Source of the DNA: Bacteroidetes bacterium MedPE-SWsnd-G2
GTDB taxonomy: Bacteria > Bacteroidota > Bacteroidia > Flavobacteriales > Flavobacteriaceae
Assembly: GCA_001874335.1 (NCBI GenBank)
Contig: MPDE01000005.1
Coordinates: 164,890-228,889 of the forward strand
Direction of reading: 5' to 3'
DNA length: 64,000 nucleotides
Shown here: in pieces, positions 36,501 to 45,488 of the stretch
Layout of the letters: every line of letters starts with the position of its first letter
Numbering within the stretch: position 1 is the first letter of the stretch
Made by a program: the position numbers and the translations under genes
The notes under the pieces: model-generated
The model's input: only the letters and a program-made list of their open reading frames with translations
Told to the model about the DNA's origin: nothing
Database searches by the model: none

Positions 36501-39500
36501 CATACAATTTTGACCCCACGACTTCAAATGGTTTAGTAGATAATCCAACAGATAGTTGGGCCGGTATTACGCGACAAATTACTTCAACAGATTTTGAACA
36601 AGCAAACGTTGAGTACATTGAGTTTTGGGTGCAAGATCCATTTTTAGATAACCCAACAAGTCAAGGAGGGAAGTTAACGATTAACCTTGGTAACATTTCC
36701 GAAGATGTTCTAAGAGATGGTAAAAAACAATATGAAAATGGATTGCCAGAAGATGGTGATGTCTCTATTCTATTACCACCTACAACTTGGGGTAGTGTTG
36801 TGCCAAACAACCAATCTTTAGTTTATACTTTTTCAAGTACAGGTCAAGAACGTATTAATCAAGATGTTGGTTTTGATGGCTATGATGATGTAGAAGAGAT
36901 TGCAGAGTTTGGAGCAGAATTTGGAGAAGATCCTTCAAAAGATAACTATACCTATTTTATTAATGCTGATGGTAACATTTTTGAGAGATACCGCGAGTAT
37001 AATGGTACTGAAGGTAACTCGCCAGATGAGTTTTCAGACACAAATAGAGGTAGTACAACGCAACCAGATGTTGAAGACATCAATAGAGATAACACAATGA
37101 ATACCATTGATAGTTATTTTGAATATGAGGTTGAGATTACGCCTGCGGCATTGGCCAATCAAAATAATGAGCAAATTAATGATATTAAAACTCGAAATGT
37201 AACCTTGCCAAATGGTTCTACAAGAGATGTAACTTGGTATCAGTTTAGAATTCCTATTTCTACACCAACGCGTGCTGTTGGAGGAATAACAGATATTCGT
37301 TCTATTCGATTTGCGAGAATGTATCTTCAAGAGTTTACAGAAAACACAGTACTTAGGTTTGCAACTTTAGATTTAGTACGTAGTGATTGGAGACGTTACG
37401 GCTTGTCCTTAGATGATGATCCAAATAATGACGGCGATAATACTGAGTTTAATGTGGGGATTATTGGGCTTCAAGAAAATGAAGGAAACTATGTTTCTCC
37501 TCCAGGAGTGGTTAGAGAGCAGTTAAATAATAATAATACAATCGTACGTGAAAACGAACAATCTCTTGTTGTTGAAGTTTGCGAATTAGAACCTCGAGAT
37601 TCTAGAGGGGTTTTTAAAAACATAAACATAGACATGAGGCAGTATAAAAAACTGCGAATGTTTATGCATGCCGAAGACGGTGAAGTAGGAAACCTTAGTA
37701 GTGGAGATATGGTTGGGTTTATTAGAATGGGTAATGACTTTACTCAAAACTTCTATCAAATTGAGTTGCCATTAGAGGTAATGGATGGTCTGGCACCAGA
37801 ACAAGTTTGGCCAAACGAAATTGAATTAGAATTAAGCGCCCTCGAACAAATAAAATCTTTAGGTATTGCTGATGGCTCTTTAGCCAATGATGCTCCAAGT
37901 TTTTATGATGTTACTCCGGGAGGTGTAATTCCTGTTGGAGAGTTTGATCCTCACACGCCTGGACAACAACGTGTTGCTATTAAAGGAAATCCAAATTTTG
38001 GAGATGTTAGAGTATTAATGGTTGGTGTTAAAAATCCAGATGCAAATACTTCTGGAATGCCAGTTTGTGGAGAAGTTTGGTTCAATGAATTGCGTTTATC
38101 AGGATTAGATGATGAAGGTGGTTGGGCAACTGTGTTAAGCATGGATACCAATTTTGCCGATTTTGCCAATGTTAGTGCAACAGGGAGACGAAGTACTGCC
38201 GGATTTGGTTCTGTAGAGCAGCGACCAAATGAAAGAAGTAGAGAGGATGTTCAGCAATTTGATATTGTAACTAATTTTAATCTTGGACAATTATTACCAA
38301 AGGAATGGGGCATCCAAGTGCCATTAAATTTTGCACACGGTGAAGAAATTGTAACACCTAAGTACGATCAGTTTTATAAGGATTTAACTTTAGATTCCAG
38401 AATTGATGCTGCAACCTCAAGTGAAGAAAAAGATAGAATTAGAGAACAATCTGAAGATTATACCAAGCGTCAAAGTGTTAACCTAATTGGCGTAAGGAAG
38501 CAAAGAACGGGGGATGCAAAACCAAAAGTTTACGATGTTGAGAACTTAACGGTGAACTACTCACATAATAAAGTTGAACATAGAGATTTTGAAATTGAAA
38601 ACTCCTTAGACGAAAATGTTAGAGTAGGATTAAATTACAATTTTGGATTTAACCCAAAATCTGTTGAGCCGTTCAAGAAAAATGATAGTATTTTCAGAAA
38701 CAAATATTGGAAGATTTTAAAAGATTTTAATTTCAAATATTTGCCATCAAGTATTTCATTTAATTCAGATGTCATTAGACAATTTAGTAAGCAAAAGTTT
38801 AGAGAAGTTGAACTTGGCGGAGGGAATATAGGAATCGAAGAGTTGTTTAAACGCAACTACACTTTTGATACGCAATATGCCGTTAATTTTGATTTAACCA
38901 ATAACCTAAGTTTAAATTTCTTCGCAGCTAATAGTAATATTGTTCGAAACTATTTTGTGGATGATGTTATTAACGGTAGTCAAGATCCAAATTTAGATGT
39001 TTGGGATGGCTTCTTTGATTTTGGTGATCCAAATATTCAAAATCAGCAGTTACAATTAAACTGGGATATACCAATTTATAAAATACCAACATTTAGCTTT
39101 TTAAGAGCAACCTATTCTTATACTGGTGATTTTAGATGGCAAAAAGGTTCTGATTTAAATAACGATTTCCAGGTAATAGATGAGAATGGAGTACCAAGAA
39201 CTTATGATTTAGGGAATTCAATTCAGAACGCAAATACTCATAATATTAATGGTAGTATGAATATGGCTTCATTCTACAAGTATATCGGTTTAGTTAAAAA
39301 GACCAAAAGACGTACTAATGATACAAGACGAGTAAAAGCAAATACGCCTCCAGGAAAAGGTGATAATAATAAGTTAGTTAAATCTGATGATCCAAACGCC
39401 AATAAAGAAAGTGGTGATGGTAAAAGAAAAGCATTCAATACCATGGTCGATTTACTAACCATGGTAAAACGTGTGCAAGTAAATTATTCAGAAAATAATG

Positions 39501-40822
39501 GGTCTTACCTTCCTGGTTATTTGAGAACACCAGGATTTATTGGAACGCTAAAACCATCGTTTGGATATACTTTTGGTAGTCAGGCCGATATTAGAGAAAA
39601 AGTAGCTAGAAATGGTTGGTTGACAGTTTTTCCTGAATTCAATCAGCAGTATACAGAAGTAACTAATAGAGTTTTAGATTTATCAGCAAACATTGAGGTT
39701 ATAAAAGACTTAAAAATTGATTTAACCGGAGGAAGAGTATACTCTGAAAATAGCACAGAAAATTTCAATGGGTTAGATACCAATGGTGATGGATTTAGTG
39801 ATACCTATAATTCATTAATTCAAAATTCATTCGGAAACTTTAATATTTCAACTACCATTATTGGTACGGCATTTAGTAAAAGTGATGAAAATGGATCTAA
39901 GGCCTTTGAAGAATTTAGAGCTAACCGATTAAAAGTAGCTAACCGATTGGCAAGAGATTTTTATGGTTCAAATACTTTTGCTACAGATGCCGAGGGATAT
40001 CCGTTAGGGTTTGGTAAAAATAACCAAGCTGTATTATTGCCATCTTTTGTGGCGGCCTATAAAGGAAGTAATGCCGAAAAAATTGATTTGGGAGCATTTA
40101 GAGATGTGCCAATTCCTAACTGGACACTTAAGTATACAGGATTAATGAAAATCCCATGGTTTAGAAAAACCTTTAAAAGGTTCTCAATTAATCACGGTTA
40201 TAGATCAAGTTATACCATTAATCAGTTTAGAACTAACTTAGATTACACAGCAGGAATAAATGGCGCGGATTATGCAGATCAACCTGCAGATGCTATTGAC
40301 CAATCTGGAAACTTTAAAAACGAGACTGTTTATAGTAATATCAACTTAGAAGAATTGTTTAGTCCTCTGATTAGAATCGATTTTGAAATGAAAAATTCGG
40401 TGAAAATTTTGGCCGAAGTAAAAAAGGATAGAATTCTATCCCTAAGTTTTGACAACAATCTGCTAACCGAAATTAGTGGTTACGAATATATTGTAGGTTT
40501 AGGTTACCGATTTAAGGATGTTAAGATTAGAGCTAAAATGGCTGGTCCAAGACAAACAATCACAAGTGATTTAAATATGAAGGCCGATATCTCGGTAAGA
40601 GATAATAAAACAATAATTAGATATTTAGATATAGATAACAACCAGGTGACCTCAGGTCAAAATATTTTGTCGATAAAGTACTCGGCAGATTATGCCTTTA
40701 GTAAAAACTTAACAGGTATCTTTTATTTTGATTATTCGTTCTCAGATTACGCTATATCTACTGCATTCCCACAAACTACCATTAGATCTGGATTTACTTT
40801 AAGGTATAATTTTGGGAATTAA
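33590..40822 (+). CDS. sprA: Type IX secretion system outer-membrane translocon SprA
   Basis: 2410 residues from the ATG at 33590; an in-frame TTG at 33566 is rejected because the signal peptide (SIKTLLALSFFVLISALGYSQ) begins at the ATG. SprA (Sov) is the giant 36-strand beta-barrel pore through which type IX substrates cross the outer membrane. Length and content match: SVELDLGVLFTKQDNPTFSP near the start, repeated long stretches of alternating hydrophobic strands, DFEGTQGNIDLMSPQSWFLSS in the middle, and a barrel end with a final aromatic strand region (FTLRYNFGN). It implies a working type IX system and gliding or surface adhesin export, consistent with the large adhesin at the end of the window. 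Confidence 0.95.
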   Translation: MKSIKTLLALSFFVLISALGYSQTLPATDQDSTKTGFALGSIEMPNPNSIVSKYTYDPITNRYIYTEKVGSFNINYPVILTPAEYQKLVLEESLRSYYKQKVDALDGKKGDAEEQKKNLLPEFYVNSDFFESIFGGKTIEVIPQGSVELDLGVLFTKQDNPTFSPRNRSNFTFDFDQRISLSLLGKIGTRLQVTANYDTESTFDFQNLVKLEYTPTEDDIIQKIEVGNISMPLNSSLITGAQSLFGVKTELQFGKTRVTAVFSEQKSESKSVVAQGGGTLDEFEFFARDYDENRHFFLGHYFRENYDEALRQYPFINSNVQITRIEVWVTNRTNQTENVRNIAAFQDLGESEVIGLGTIPPGFVNVPAGSFPDNGNNDFDPLNIGGPGSQLTSAVRDITTVEQGILPTANEGFDYGKLENARKLIQGSEYRINTQLGYISLNQRLQNDEVLAVAYQYTVGGEVYQVGEFANDGVDATDVNEDPNTGNQIITNNNLVLKMLKSAVTSVDQPIWDLMMKNIYDTGAYQLSQDEFRLNIFYTEASPLNYITPEDGTSFPIFDNNSPFDPTDDTEISETPLIRLFHLDRLNFNNDPQLNGDGFFDFVPGQTVLVENGKIVFTKAEPFGRYLYDVLDDPAFSGDYEDDIYTNPNQEKYVYDILYKSTKTAALDEAEKNKFQIKGRYKSSGGDGIPIGAFNVPRGSVTVTAGGRVLVEGVDYTVNYQLGRVQILDESLKASNTPINVSVENNAVFGQQTKRFTGINVEHQFNENFVLGATFLNLNERPVTQKANYNSESINNTIWGLNGNYSTEVPFFTRLANKLPNVDTDVPSNLSVRGEFAYLSPGAPKGTDFNGEATAYVDDFEGTQGNIDLMSPQSWFLSSRPRELGRVYAEGNEDENGKQNGFDRALLNWYTIDPIFYSSQRPSGISDEDLSNLYSRRVFIDEIFPQIDLVQGQSTVINTLDLNYYPEERGPYNFDPTTSNGLVDNPTDSWAGITRQITSTDFEQANVEYIEFWVQDPFLDNPTSQGGKLTINLGNISEDVLRDGKKQYENGLPEDGDVSILLPPTTWGSVVPNNQSLVYTFSSTGQERINQDVGFDGYDDVEEIAEFGAEFGEDPSKDNYTYFINADGNIFERYREYNGTEGNSPDEFSDTNRGSTTQPDVEDINRDNTMNTIDSYFEYEVEITPAALANQNNEQINDIKTRNVTLPNGSTRDVTWYQFRIPISTPTRAVGGITDIRSIRFARMYLQEFTENTVLRFATLDLVRSDWRRYGLSLDDDPNNDGDNTEFNVGIIGLQENEGNYVSPPGVVREQLNNNNTIVRENEQSLVVEVCELEPRDSRGVFKNINIDMRQYKKLRMFMHAEDGEVGNLSSGDMVGFIRMGNDFTQNFYQIELPLEVMDGLAPEQVWPNEIELELSALEQIKSLGIADGSLANDAPSFYDVTPGGVIPVGEFDPHTPGQQRVAIKGNPNFGDVRVLMVGVKNPDANTSGMPVCGEVWFNELRLSGLDDEGGWATVLSMDTNFADFANVSATGRRSTAGFGSVEQRPNERSREDVQQFDIVTNFNLGQLLPKEWGIQVPLNFAHGEEIVTPKYDQFYKDLTLDSRIDAATSSEEKDRIREQSEDYTKRQSVNLIGVRKQRTGDAKPKVYDVENLTVNYSHNKVEHRDFEIENSLDENVRVGLNYNFGFNPKSVEPFKKNDSIFRNKYWKILKDFNFKYLPSSISFNSDVIRQFSKQKFREVELGGGNIGIEELFKRNYTFDTQYAVNFDLTNNLSLNFFAANSNIVRNYFVDDVINGSQDPNLDVWDGFFDFGDPNIQNQQLQLNWDIPIYKIPTFSFLRATYSYTGDFRWQKGSDLNNDFQVIDENGVPRTYDLGNSIQNANTHNINGSMNMASFYKYIGLVKKTKRRTNDTRRVKANTPPGKGDNNKLVKSDDPNANKESGDGKRKAFNTMVDLLTMVKRVQVNYSENNGSYLPGYLRTPGFIGTLKPSFGYTFGSQADIREKVARNGWLTVFPEFNQQYTEVTNRVLDLSANIEVIKDLKIDLTGGRVYSENSTENFNGLDTNGDGFSDTYNSLIQNSFGNFNISTTIIGTAFSKSDENGSKAFEEFRANRLKVANRLARDFYGSNTFATDAEGYPLGFGKNNQAVLLPSFVAAYKGSNAEKIDLGAFRDVPIPNWTLKYTGLMKIPWFRKTFKRFSINHGYRSSYTINQFRTNLDYTAGINGADYADQPADAIDQSGNFKNETVYSNINLEELFSPLIRIDFEMKNSVKILAEVKKDRILSLSFDNNLLTEISGYEYIVGLGYRFKDVKIRAKMAGPRQTITSDLNMKADISVRDNKTIIRYLDIDNNQVTSGQNILSIKYSADYAFSKNLTGIFYFDYSFSDYAISTAFPQTTIRSGFTLRYNFGN

Positions 40823-40825
40823 TTA

Positions 40826-40856
40826 TTGAAATTAAAAATTAAAAAAATTACCTTTG
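40826..40856 (+). promoter_or_regulatory. gcvH promoter
   Basis: TTG at 40826-40828 and TACCTTTG at 40849-40856 are 20 bases apart; the box is 24 bases before the gcvH ATG. Confidence 0.65.
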
Positions 40857-40880
40857 TCGCCTAAATTTTAAGAATTAACA

Positions 40881-41261
40881 ATGAATATTCCAGCTGAATT
40901 AAAGTATACAAAAGACCACGAGTGGATTAAAATTGATGGTGATGTAATCACTGTAGGAATTACTGAATTTGCTCAAGGCGAATTAGGAGATATCGTTTAT
41001 GTTGAAGTTGAAACTGTAGACGAAACTCTTGATGCTGAAGAAATTTTTGGTACTGTAGAGGCCGTTAAAACGGTTTCAGATTTGTTTTTACCGGTATCTG
41101 GAGAAGTGATAGAATTTAATGAAGCCTTAGAGGATGCACCTGAAACAGTAAATTCAGACCCTTATGGCGACGGTTGGATGATTAAAGTTAAGTGTTCTGA
41201 TGTTTCAGAATTAGAAGGCTTATTATCTGCAGATGACTACAAGGCTTTAATTGGTGCTTAA
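40881..41261 (+). CDS. gcvH: Glycine cleavage system H protein
   Basis: A 126-residue lipoyl carrier that shuttles the aminomethyl group between the P, T and L proteins. The lipoylated lysine is K63 in [20 protein letters not shown]. The family opening [16 protein letters not shown] and the end [13 protein letters not shown] are intact. It has its own promoter; the VanZ-like gene overlaps its last codons, suggesting translational coupling. The other glycine cleavage genes are not in the window. Confidence 0.97.
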   Translation: MNIPAELKYTKDHEWIKIDGDVITVGITEFAQGELGDIVYVEVETVDETLDAEEIFGTVEAVKTVSDLFLPVSGEVIEFNEALEDAPETVNSDPYGDGWMIKVKCSDVSELEGLLSADDYKALIGA

Positions 41262-41613
41262 ACGCATTTGGTTAATTGCCGCTTGTGGCTATTCAATAAC
41301 ACTTGCTATTATGAGTTTAATAAATTTGGGAGGAGTTCCAAGTTTAGGCTCTAGTATGGACGATAAAATTTACCATTTTGTTGCCTATGCGCTTTTTACT
41401 GCGATTTGGTATAAAGCCATATCCAGATATAACATAAACCACAAATATGTTGTTTTAATAAGTATTGCCATCGCATTTGGTATGGTTATTGAAGTATTAC
41501 AATCAGTATTAACGGATTACAGAGTATCCGATGTGTATGATATTTTAGCAAATACACTTGGTGTTCTATGTTCTGTTGGTGCTATTGGCGTTTATGAGAA
41601 GCGTGAAGCTTAA
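41254..41613 (+). CDS. VanZ-like family membrane protein
   Basis: 119 residues from a GTG at 41254 (a TTG at 41251 is the alternative; no ATG is available near the start). Four hydrophobic helices and the VanZ-like signature [20 protein letters not shown], followed by [28 protein letters not shown]. The start overlaps gcvH by 8 bases. VanZ-like proteins are small membrane proteins of unknown biochemical function; one is linked to teicoplanin resistance elsewhere, which should not be assumed here. Confidence 0.85.
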   Translation: MLKRIWLIAACGYSITLAIMSLINLGGVPSLGSSMDDKIYHFVAYALFTAIWYKAISRYNINHKYVVLISIAIAFGMVIEVLQSVLTDYRVSDVYDILANTLGVLCSVGAIGVYEKREA

Positions 41614-41684
41614 GTTAAATAGTATAATCATTTGCTTTTTAATCAAAATATTGGTTAATTTAGCACACCTTTAAACAGTTAAGA

Positions 41685-42407
41685 ATGGAATCTAAGAAAA
41701 ATCCTAAGGCAGATGTTGGTAGAAATAGTTCAATCTATTTTGCCGTAGGTCTGGCTTTAATGTTATTGCTAACCAATTTAGCAATCAATTACAAAACGTA
41801 TGATAAGGAAGCAATTGACATTGGTCAATTGAATATGGAAGAAGAGTTAGAGGAAGAAATTCCAATTACAGAACAATTACAAACACCTCCACCGCCACCA
41901 CCTCCACCAGCAGCACCTGAAGTTATTGAGGTTGTTGAAGATGAAGTAGAAGTGGAAGAAACTATTATCGAATCTACAGAGACTGACCAAGAAGAAGAAA
42001 TCATGGAAGTTGAAGAGGTAGAGGTAGAAGAAGTTGAAGAAGATATCGAAGTTCCATTTTCAGTAATTGAAAATGTACCAGTATTTCCTGGATGTGAAAA
42101 ACAAAAAGGAAACGCAAAGAAAAAACAATGTATGTCTGATAAGATTGCAAAGTTTGTAAATAAAAAGTTTAATAAAGACTTAGCTGGTGATTTAGGATTA
42201 TCAGGTCGTCAAAGAATTAGTGTAATTTTCAAAATCGATAAAACTGGAAATATTACTAATGTTAACGCAAGAGCACCACACCCAGGTTTAGAAAAAGAAG
42301 CTAAACGTGTAATTGGTCTTTTGCCTAAAATGAAACCAGGTAAACAAAGAGGAAAGGCTGTAACTGTACCTTACTCATTACCTATCTTATTCCAAGTGCA
42401 AGATTAA
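41685..42407 (+). CDS. TonB family protein, energy transducer type (copy 1)
   Basis: A 240-residue protein. One membrane helix (about 17-34) is preceded by a short basic N-terminus. A periplasmic proline run (eight prolines near residue 68) and a long Glu/Val-rich stretch (about 80-125) follow, and then a C-terminal domain (about 128-240) starting VPVFPGCE and ending VPYSLPILFQVQ. This is the TonB order: anchor, extended linker, receptor-contacting domain. TonB transmits proton-motive force to outer-membrane receptors. Two Cys (PGCE, KQCM) may form a disulfide. The next gene is a paralog. No exbB/exbD lies nearby, so which transporter it serves is unknown. Confidence 0.85.
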   Translation: MESKKNPKADVGRNSSIYFAVGLALMLLLTNLAINYKTYDKEAIDIGQLNMEEELEEEIPITEQLQTPPPPPPPPAAPEVIEVVEDEVEVEETIIESTETDQEEEIMEVEEVEVEEVEEDIEVPFSVIENVPVFPGCEKQKGNAKKKQCMSDKIAKFVNKKFNKDLAGDLGLSGRQRISVIFKIDKTGNITNVNARAPHPGLEKEAKRVIGLLPKMKPGKQRGKAVTVPYSLPILFQVQD

Positions 42408-42429
42408 TTAAAATCTCATTATAAGTTAA

Positions 42430-42461
42430 AATCCCGTCTTTTTCAAGACGGGATTTTTTTT
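42430..42461 (+). terminator. Terminator of TonB copy 1
   Basis: ATCCCGTCTT (42431-42440), loop TTTC, AAGACGGGAT (42445-42454) and a T-run to 42461. Confidence 0.88.
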
Positions 42462-42511
42462 GGTATGCTTCTTGTGTTTTAATATAATATTAACATTCTA
42501 AATATAGTATT

Positions 42512-43306
42512 ATGAAAAACATTAATGAAGCCAAAACTACCGGCCAGGGCAGTGAAGGCACAAAGAAAACACAAAAGCATGAAGTAAATTTACAAAAAAA
42601 TGGGACCTTGTATTTCCAAGTGGGATTAATTTTGTGTTTACTTGCTACTTATGGCTTATTTGAAATGCGTTTTGAAACAGAAGTTACTTCTGTAGGAGAG
42701 TTGGCAATGTCAAGAGATTCTTCGGAAGAATTTAACGTTAAAAACTATGTGGCCGAAACACCAAAGGAGGAGGCGCAACCTGAGAAAAAAGTTAAAAAGG
42801 TTGTTTTAAAAGGCACACCAAAGGTAATTGATAACGAGGATAACTCTAAGCCAGAGACAGCCGTAATTACACCGGATCAAAACAACACATCTGAGATTGC
42901 TAAAATTGAAGATATTATTGTAGATGAAGGTCCAGATGAAACACCGGAGATTTTTAATATGATGGGTGTAGAACAAGTACCTGTTTATCCTGGTTGCGAA
43001 AGAGCAAAGTCAAGGGATTCAAAAATGAAATGTATGTCTGATAAATTGGCCAAATTAATTAGAAAAAACTTTAATGGGAATTTGGCTGAAGAATTGGGTT
43101 TAGAGGGAAGGCAACGCATAAGTGTTCAGTTTAAAATAGATAAGAATGGAATGGTGACCGATGTTATGGCAAGGGCTCCTCATCCAAGATTAGAGAAAGA
43201 GGCGTCAAGAGTTATGCGTAAAATTCCTGAACTTACACCTGGGAAACAACGCGATAATCCTGTAGAGGTCATGTATAGAATGCCAATAGTCTTTCAGGTT
43301 CAATAA
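42512..43306 (+). CDS. TonB family protein, energy transducer type (copy 2)
   Basis: A 264-residue paralog of the preceding gene with the same order: soluble basic N-terminus, one membrane helix (about 33-50), a charged linker with K/E/P but no proline run, and the C-terminal domain from about 150. Closely matching stretches are VPVYPGCERAK, KCMSDKLAKLI, LEGRQRISVQFKIDKNG, ARAPHPRLEKEASRVM and a final MPIVFQVQ. Both cysteines are kept. It has its own terminator, so the two copies are transcribed separately. It may serve a different set of outer-membrane receptors (inference). Confidence 0.83.
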   Translation: MKNINEAKTTGQGSEGTKKTQKHEVNLQKNGTLYFQVGLILCLLATYGLFEMRFETEVTSVGELAMSRDSSEEFNVKNYVAETPKEEAQPEKKVKKVVLKGTPKVIDNEDNSKPETAVITPDQNNTSEIAKIEDIIVDEGPDETPEIFNMMGVEQVPVYPGCERAKSRDSKMKCMSDKLAKLIRKNFNGNLAEELGLEGRQRISVQFKIDKNGMVTDVMARAPHPRLEKEASRVMRKIPELTPGKQRDNPVEVMYRMPIVFQVQ

Positions 43307-43316
43307 TTAACAAATA

Positions 43317-43352
43317 AAACCGCTAAGTAAATCGCTTGGCGGTTTTCTTTTT
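43317..43352 (+). terminator. Terminator of TonB copy 2
   Basis: ACCGCTAAG and CTTGGCGGT pair with one G-T wobble and are followed by a T-rich tract, just after the stop at 43306. Confidence 0.75.
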
Positions 43353-43371
43353 TATGATTGTTCAAAAATTG

Positions 43372-43379
43372 TATCTTTC
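43372..43379 (+). promoter_or_regulatory. Near-consensus -7 box
   Basis: TATCTTTC, one mismatch to TAnnTTTG, lies 24 bases before the ATG at 43404, the usual leader length here. This favours 43404 over the ATG at 43389 as start. Confidence 0.4.
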
Positions 43380-43403
43380 GCCTTTAAAATGGTCAAAGAC
43401 CCA

Positions 43404-45488
43404 ATGAGAAAACTTCACCTACTACTTATAGTATTACTGCCGTTATTAGGGCTTTCACAAAGTCATTTGTATGAGAAACCACCTGTTTTTCCAAACTGTG
43501 AAAACACAGCTGTTGATAGTTTAAAGATATGTTTTACTCAATCTTTAAATCAACATATATTCGATAATTTTAAAACACCCGAAGTAGCTACGGAAGCAAA
43601 TTATAAAGGTGATGTTAAGGTGTTGTTTGAAGTAGACAAAAATGGTGTTTTTAATATCATTTATATTGATGCAATTTACCCAGAATTAAAAACTGAAGTA
43701 GAGCGTGTGTTTGGCTTACTGCCTAAAATTAAACCAGGAACCTATAATAGTAATGCCATTTTCTTCCAGTATTCTATGCCTATACAAATTCCATTAGTTA
43801 ATCCTGCCTTAATGGTTACCGAAGCAGCGAAAAACGCAGAGGTTGAGAATGAGATTTCTAATGAGATAGATAGTATAAATGCAAGCACTATGAAGTATGA
43901 CATGTTTGAGTACAGCTCTACATTAAACATTCCGTTTACCCATAACTATTATAGTAAATTTGATGCAGAAATGAATATGGTGGGAACTAATAGTCATACT
44001 GCTTCAAAACCTTTTATGTATGATGAAGTAAAGCCGTATTACGATTTGAAGGCCGAAAAAGAGTCGCTTTCTAAATCTAAAGACACTTGGTTTTCAAGAA
44101 AATTTTGGGATGAACATTTAGTAGAGCTACAGGCTAAAGATTATTGGTTAATTATTGACCCCGTATTTGATTTGGCAATTGGTAAGGATACCGATGCCGA
44201 TTTTAGTTATACGTTTAACAATACAAGGGGTATTGTAATGCAAGGTGGCTTCGGAAAGAAGTTTAGTTTTTCTACTTCTTTTTTAGAAAGTCAAGGTCGA
44301 TTTCCTCAATATTTTAATTCGTATGCAGAACGTATTAAGGCTTATCCAGAGGCGGGAATAATCCCTGGTCGTGGTATTGCAAAACGTTTTAAAGAAGATG
44401 CTTTTGATTATCCTGTTGCCGAAGCGTATTTGTCTTATACGCCTGCCAAGTTTATGAATGTTCAGTTTGGTCACGGACGTAATTTTATAGGTGATGGTTA
44501 CCGCTCATTATTGCAAAGTGATGTTTCAAGTCCTCATACCTATTTAAAATTGAATGCTAAATTTTGGAAGATTAAGTATACCTCTAATTGGATGTGGCTC
44601 CGTGATGTAAGAGACGAGGTTATTGTAGACGATTCTTATCTAACAAAGTACATGGCAAACCATTATTTAAGTTGGAATATTTCTAAAAAGTTTAACCTGG
44701 GATTATTTGAGTCTGTCATGTGGACAGATACCAACGGTCGAGGGTTTGATATCAATTATTTAAATCCGATTATATTTTTCAGAGCCTTAGAATTTGAATC
44801 AGGTCAAGGGTCGGGAAATGCAATACTTGGTATGACAGCAAAGTATAAATGGAACAATAAATTTAATTTATATGGACAATTTATTTTAGATGAGTTTTCA
44901 TTGGAAGATGTTAAAGCGCGAAATGACAGCTGGAAGAATAAATTTGGTTTTCAGTTAGGAGCAAAGTATTACAATGCCTTTAATGTGAAAAATTTATTGC
45001 TTCAATTTGAATATAACCAAGTGAGGCCTTATACCTATTCGCATAACACGATTGTAAATAATTATGCTCATAATAACCAGCCAATGGCCCATTTGTGGGG
45101 CGCTAATTTTAAAGAAGGGATTCTTATAGCGCGATATAATTATAAAAGATGGTCAGCTGATGCAAAATTAATATTTGGCTTACGCGGATTGGATTTTGAC
45201 GATGGTAGTGACGATTTTAGTTATGGAGGCGATATCTATAGAGATTATAATGAAAGGCCTTTTGATAATGGCGTTGTCATTGGGCAAGGAAATAAAACCC
45301 ATACCATTAACGCAGAATTGCAAGGTGCTTACATTTTAAACGTAGCTTCTAATCTAAGACTATTTGGATCGGTGATTTATCGCGATTTTGATCCGGAATC
45401 ACAAACGGCGACTACATTTAGTAATAGTACAGTTTGGTTTAATTTTGGATTAAGAACCGATATATTTAATTGGTACTACGATTTATAA
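43404..45488 (+). CDS. RemB-like outer-membrane protein: TonB-C-like domain fused to beta-barrel
   Basis: 694 residues from the ATG at 43404 (alternative ATG at 43389), with signal peptide RKLHLLLIVLLPLLGLSQ. Mature residues about 20-130 repeat the C-terminal domain of the two TonB genes just upstream (PPVFPNCENT, LFEVDKNGVF, VERVFGLLPKIKPG, FFQYSMPIQIPL). The remaining 500 residues look like an outer-membrane barrel of alternating strands, with VQFGHGRNFIGDGYRSLLQSD and a C-terminal FNFGLRTDIFNWYYDL. The layout recalls Flavobacterium johnsoniae RemB, a gliding-related protein, but I cannot verify the identity. Its last 6 bases overlap the convergent MBL gene. Function inferred only. Confidence 0.7.
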   Translation: MRKLHLLLIVLLPLLGLSQSHLYEKPPVFPNCENTAVDSLKICFTQSLNQHIFDNFKTPEVATEANYKGDVKVLFEVDKNGVFNIIYIDAIYPELKTEVERVFGLLPKIKPGTYNSNAIFFQYSMPIQIPLVNPALMVTEAAKNAEVENEISNEIDSINASTMKYDMFEYSSTLNIPFTHNYYSKFDAEMNMVGTNSHTASKPFMYDEVKPYYDLKAEKESLSKSKDTWFSRKFWDEHLVELQAKDYWLIIDPVFDLAIGKDTDADFSYTFNNTRGIVMQGGFGKKFSFSTSFLESQGRFPQYFNSYAERIKAYPEAGIIPGRGIAKRFKEDAFDYPVAEAYLSYTPAKFMNVQFGHGRNFIGDGYRSLLQSDVSSPHTYLKLNAKFWKIKYTSNWMWLRDVRDEVIVDDSYLTKYMANHYLSWNISKKFNLGLFESVMWTDTNGRGFDINYLNPIIFFRALEFESGQGSGNAILGMTAKYKWNNKFNLYGQFILDEFSLEDVKARNDSWKNKFGFQLGAKYYNAFNVKNLLLQFEYNQVRPYTYSHNTIVNNYAHNNQPMAHLWGANFKEGILIARYNYKRWSADAKLIFGLRGLDFDDGSDDFSYGGDIYRDYNERPFDNGVVIGQGNKTHTINAELQGAYILNVASNLRLFGSVIYRDFDPESQTATTFSNSTVWFNFGLRTDIFNWYYDL

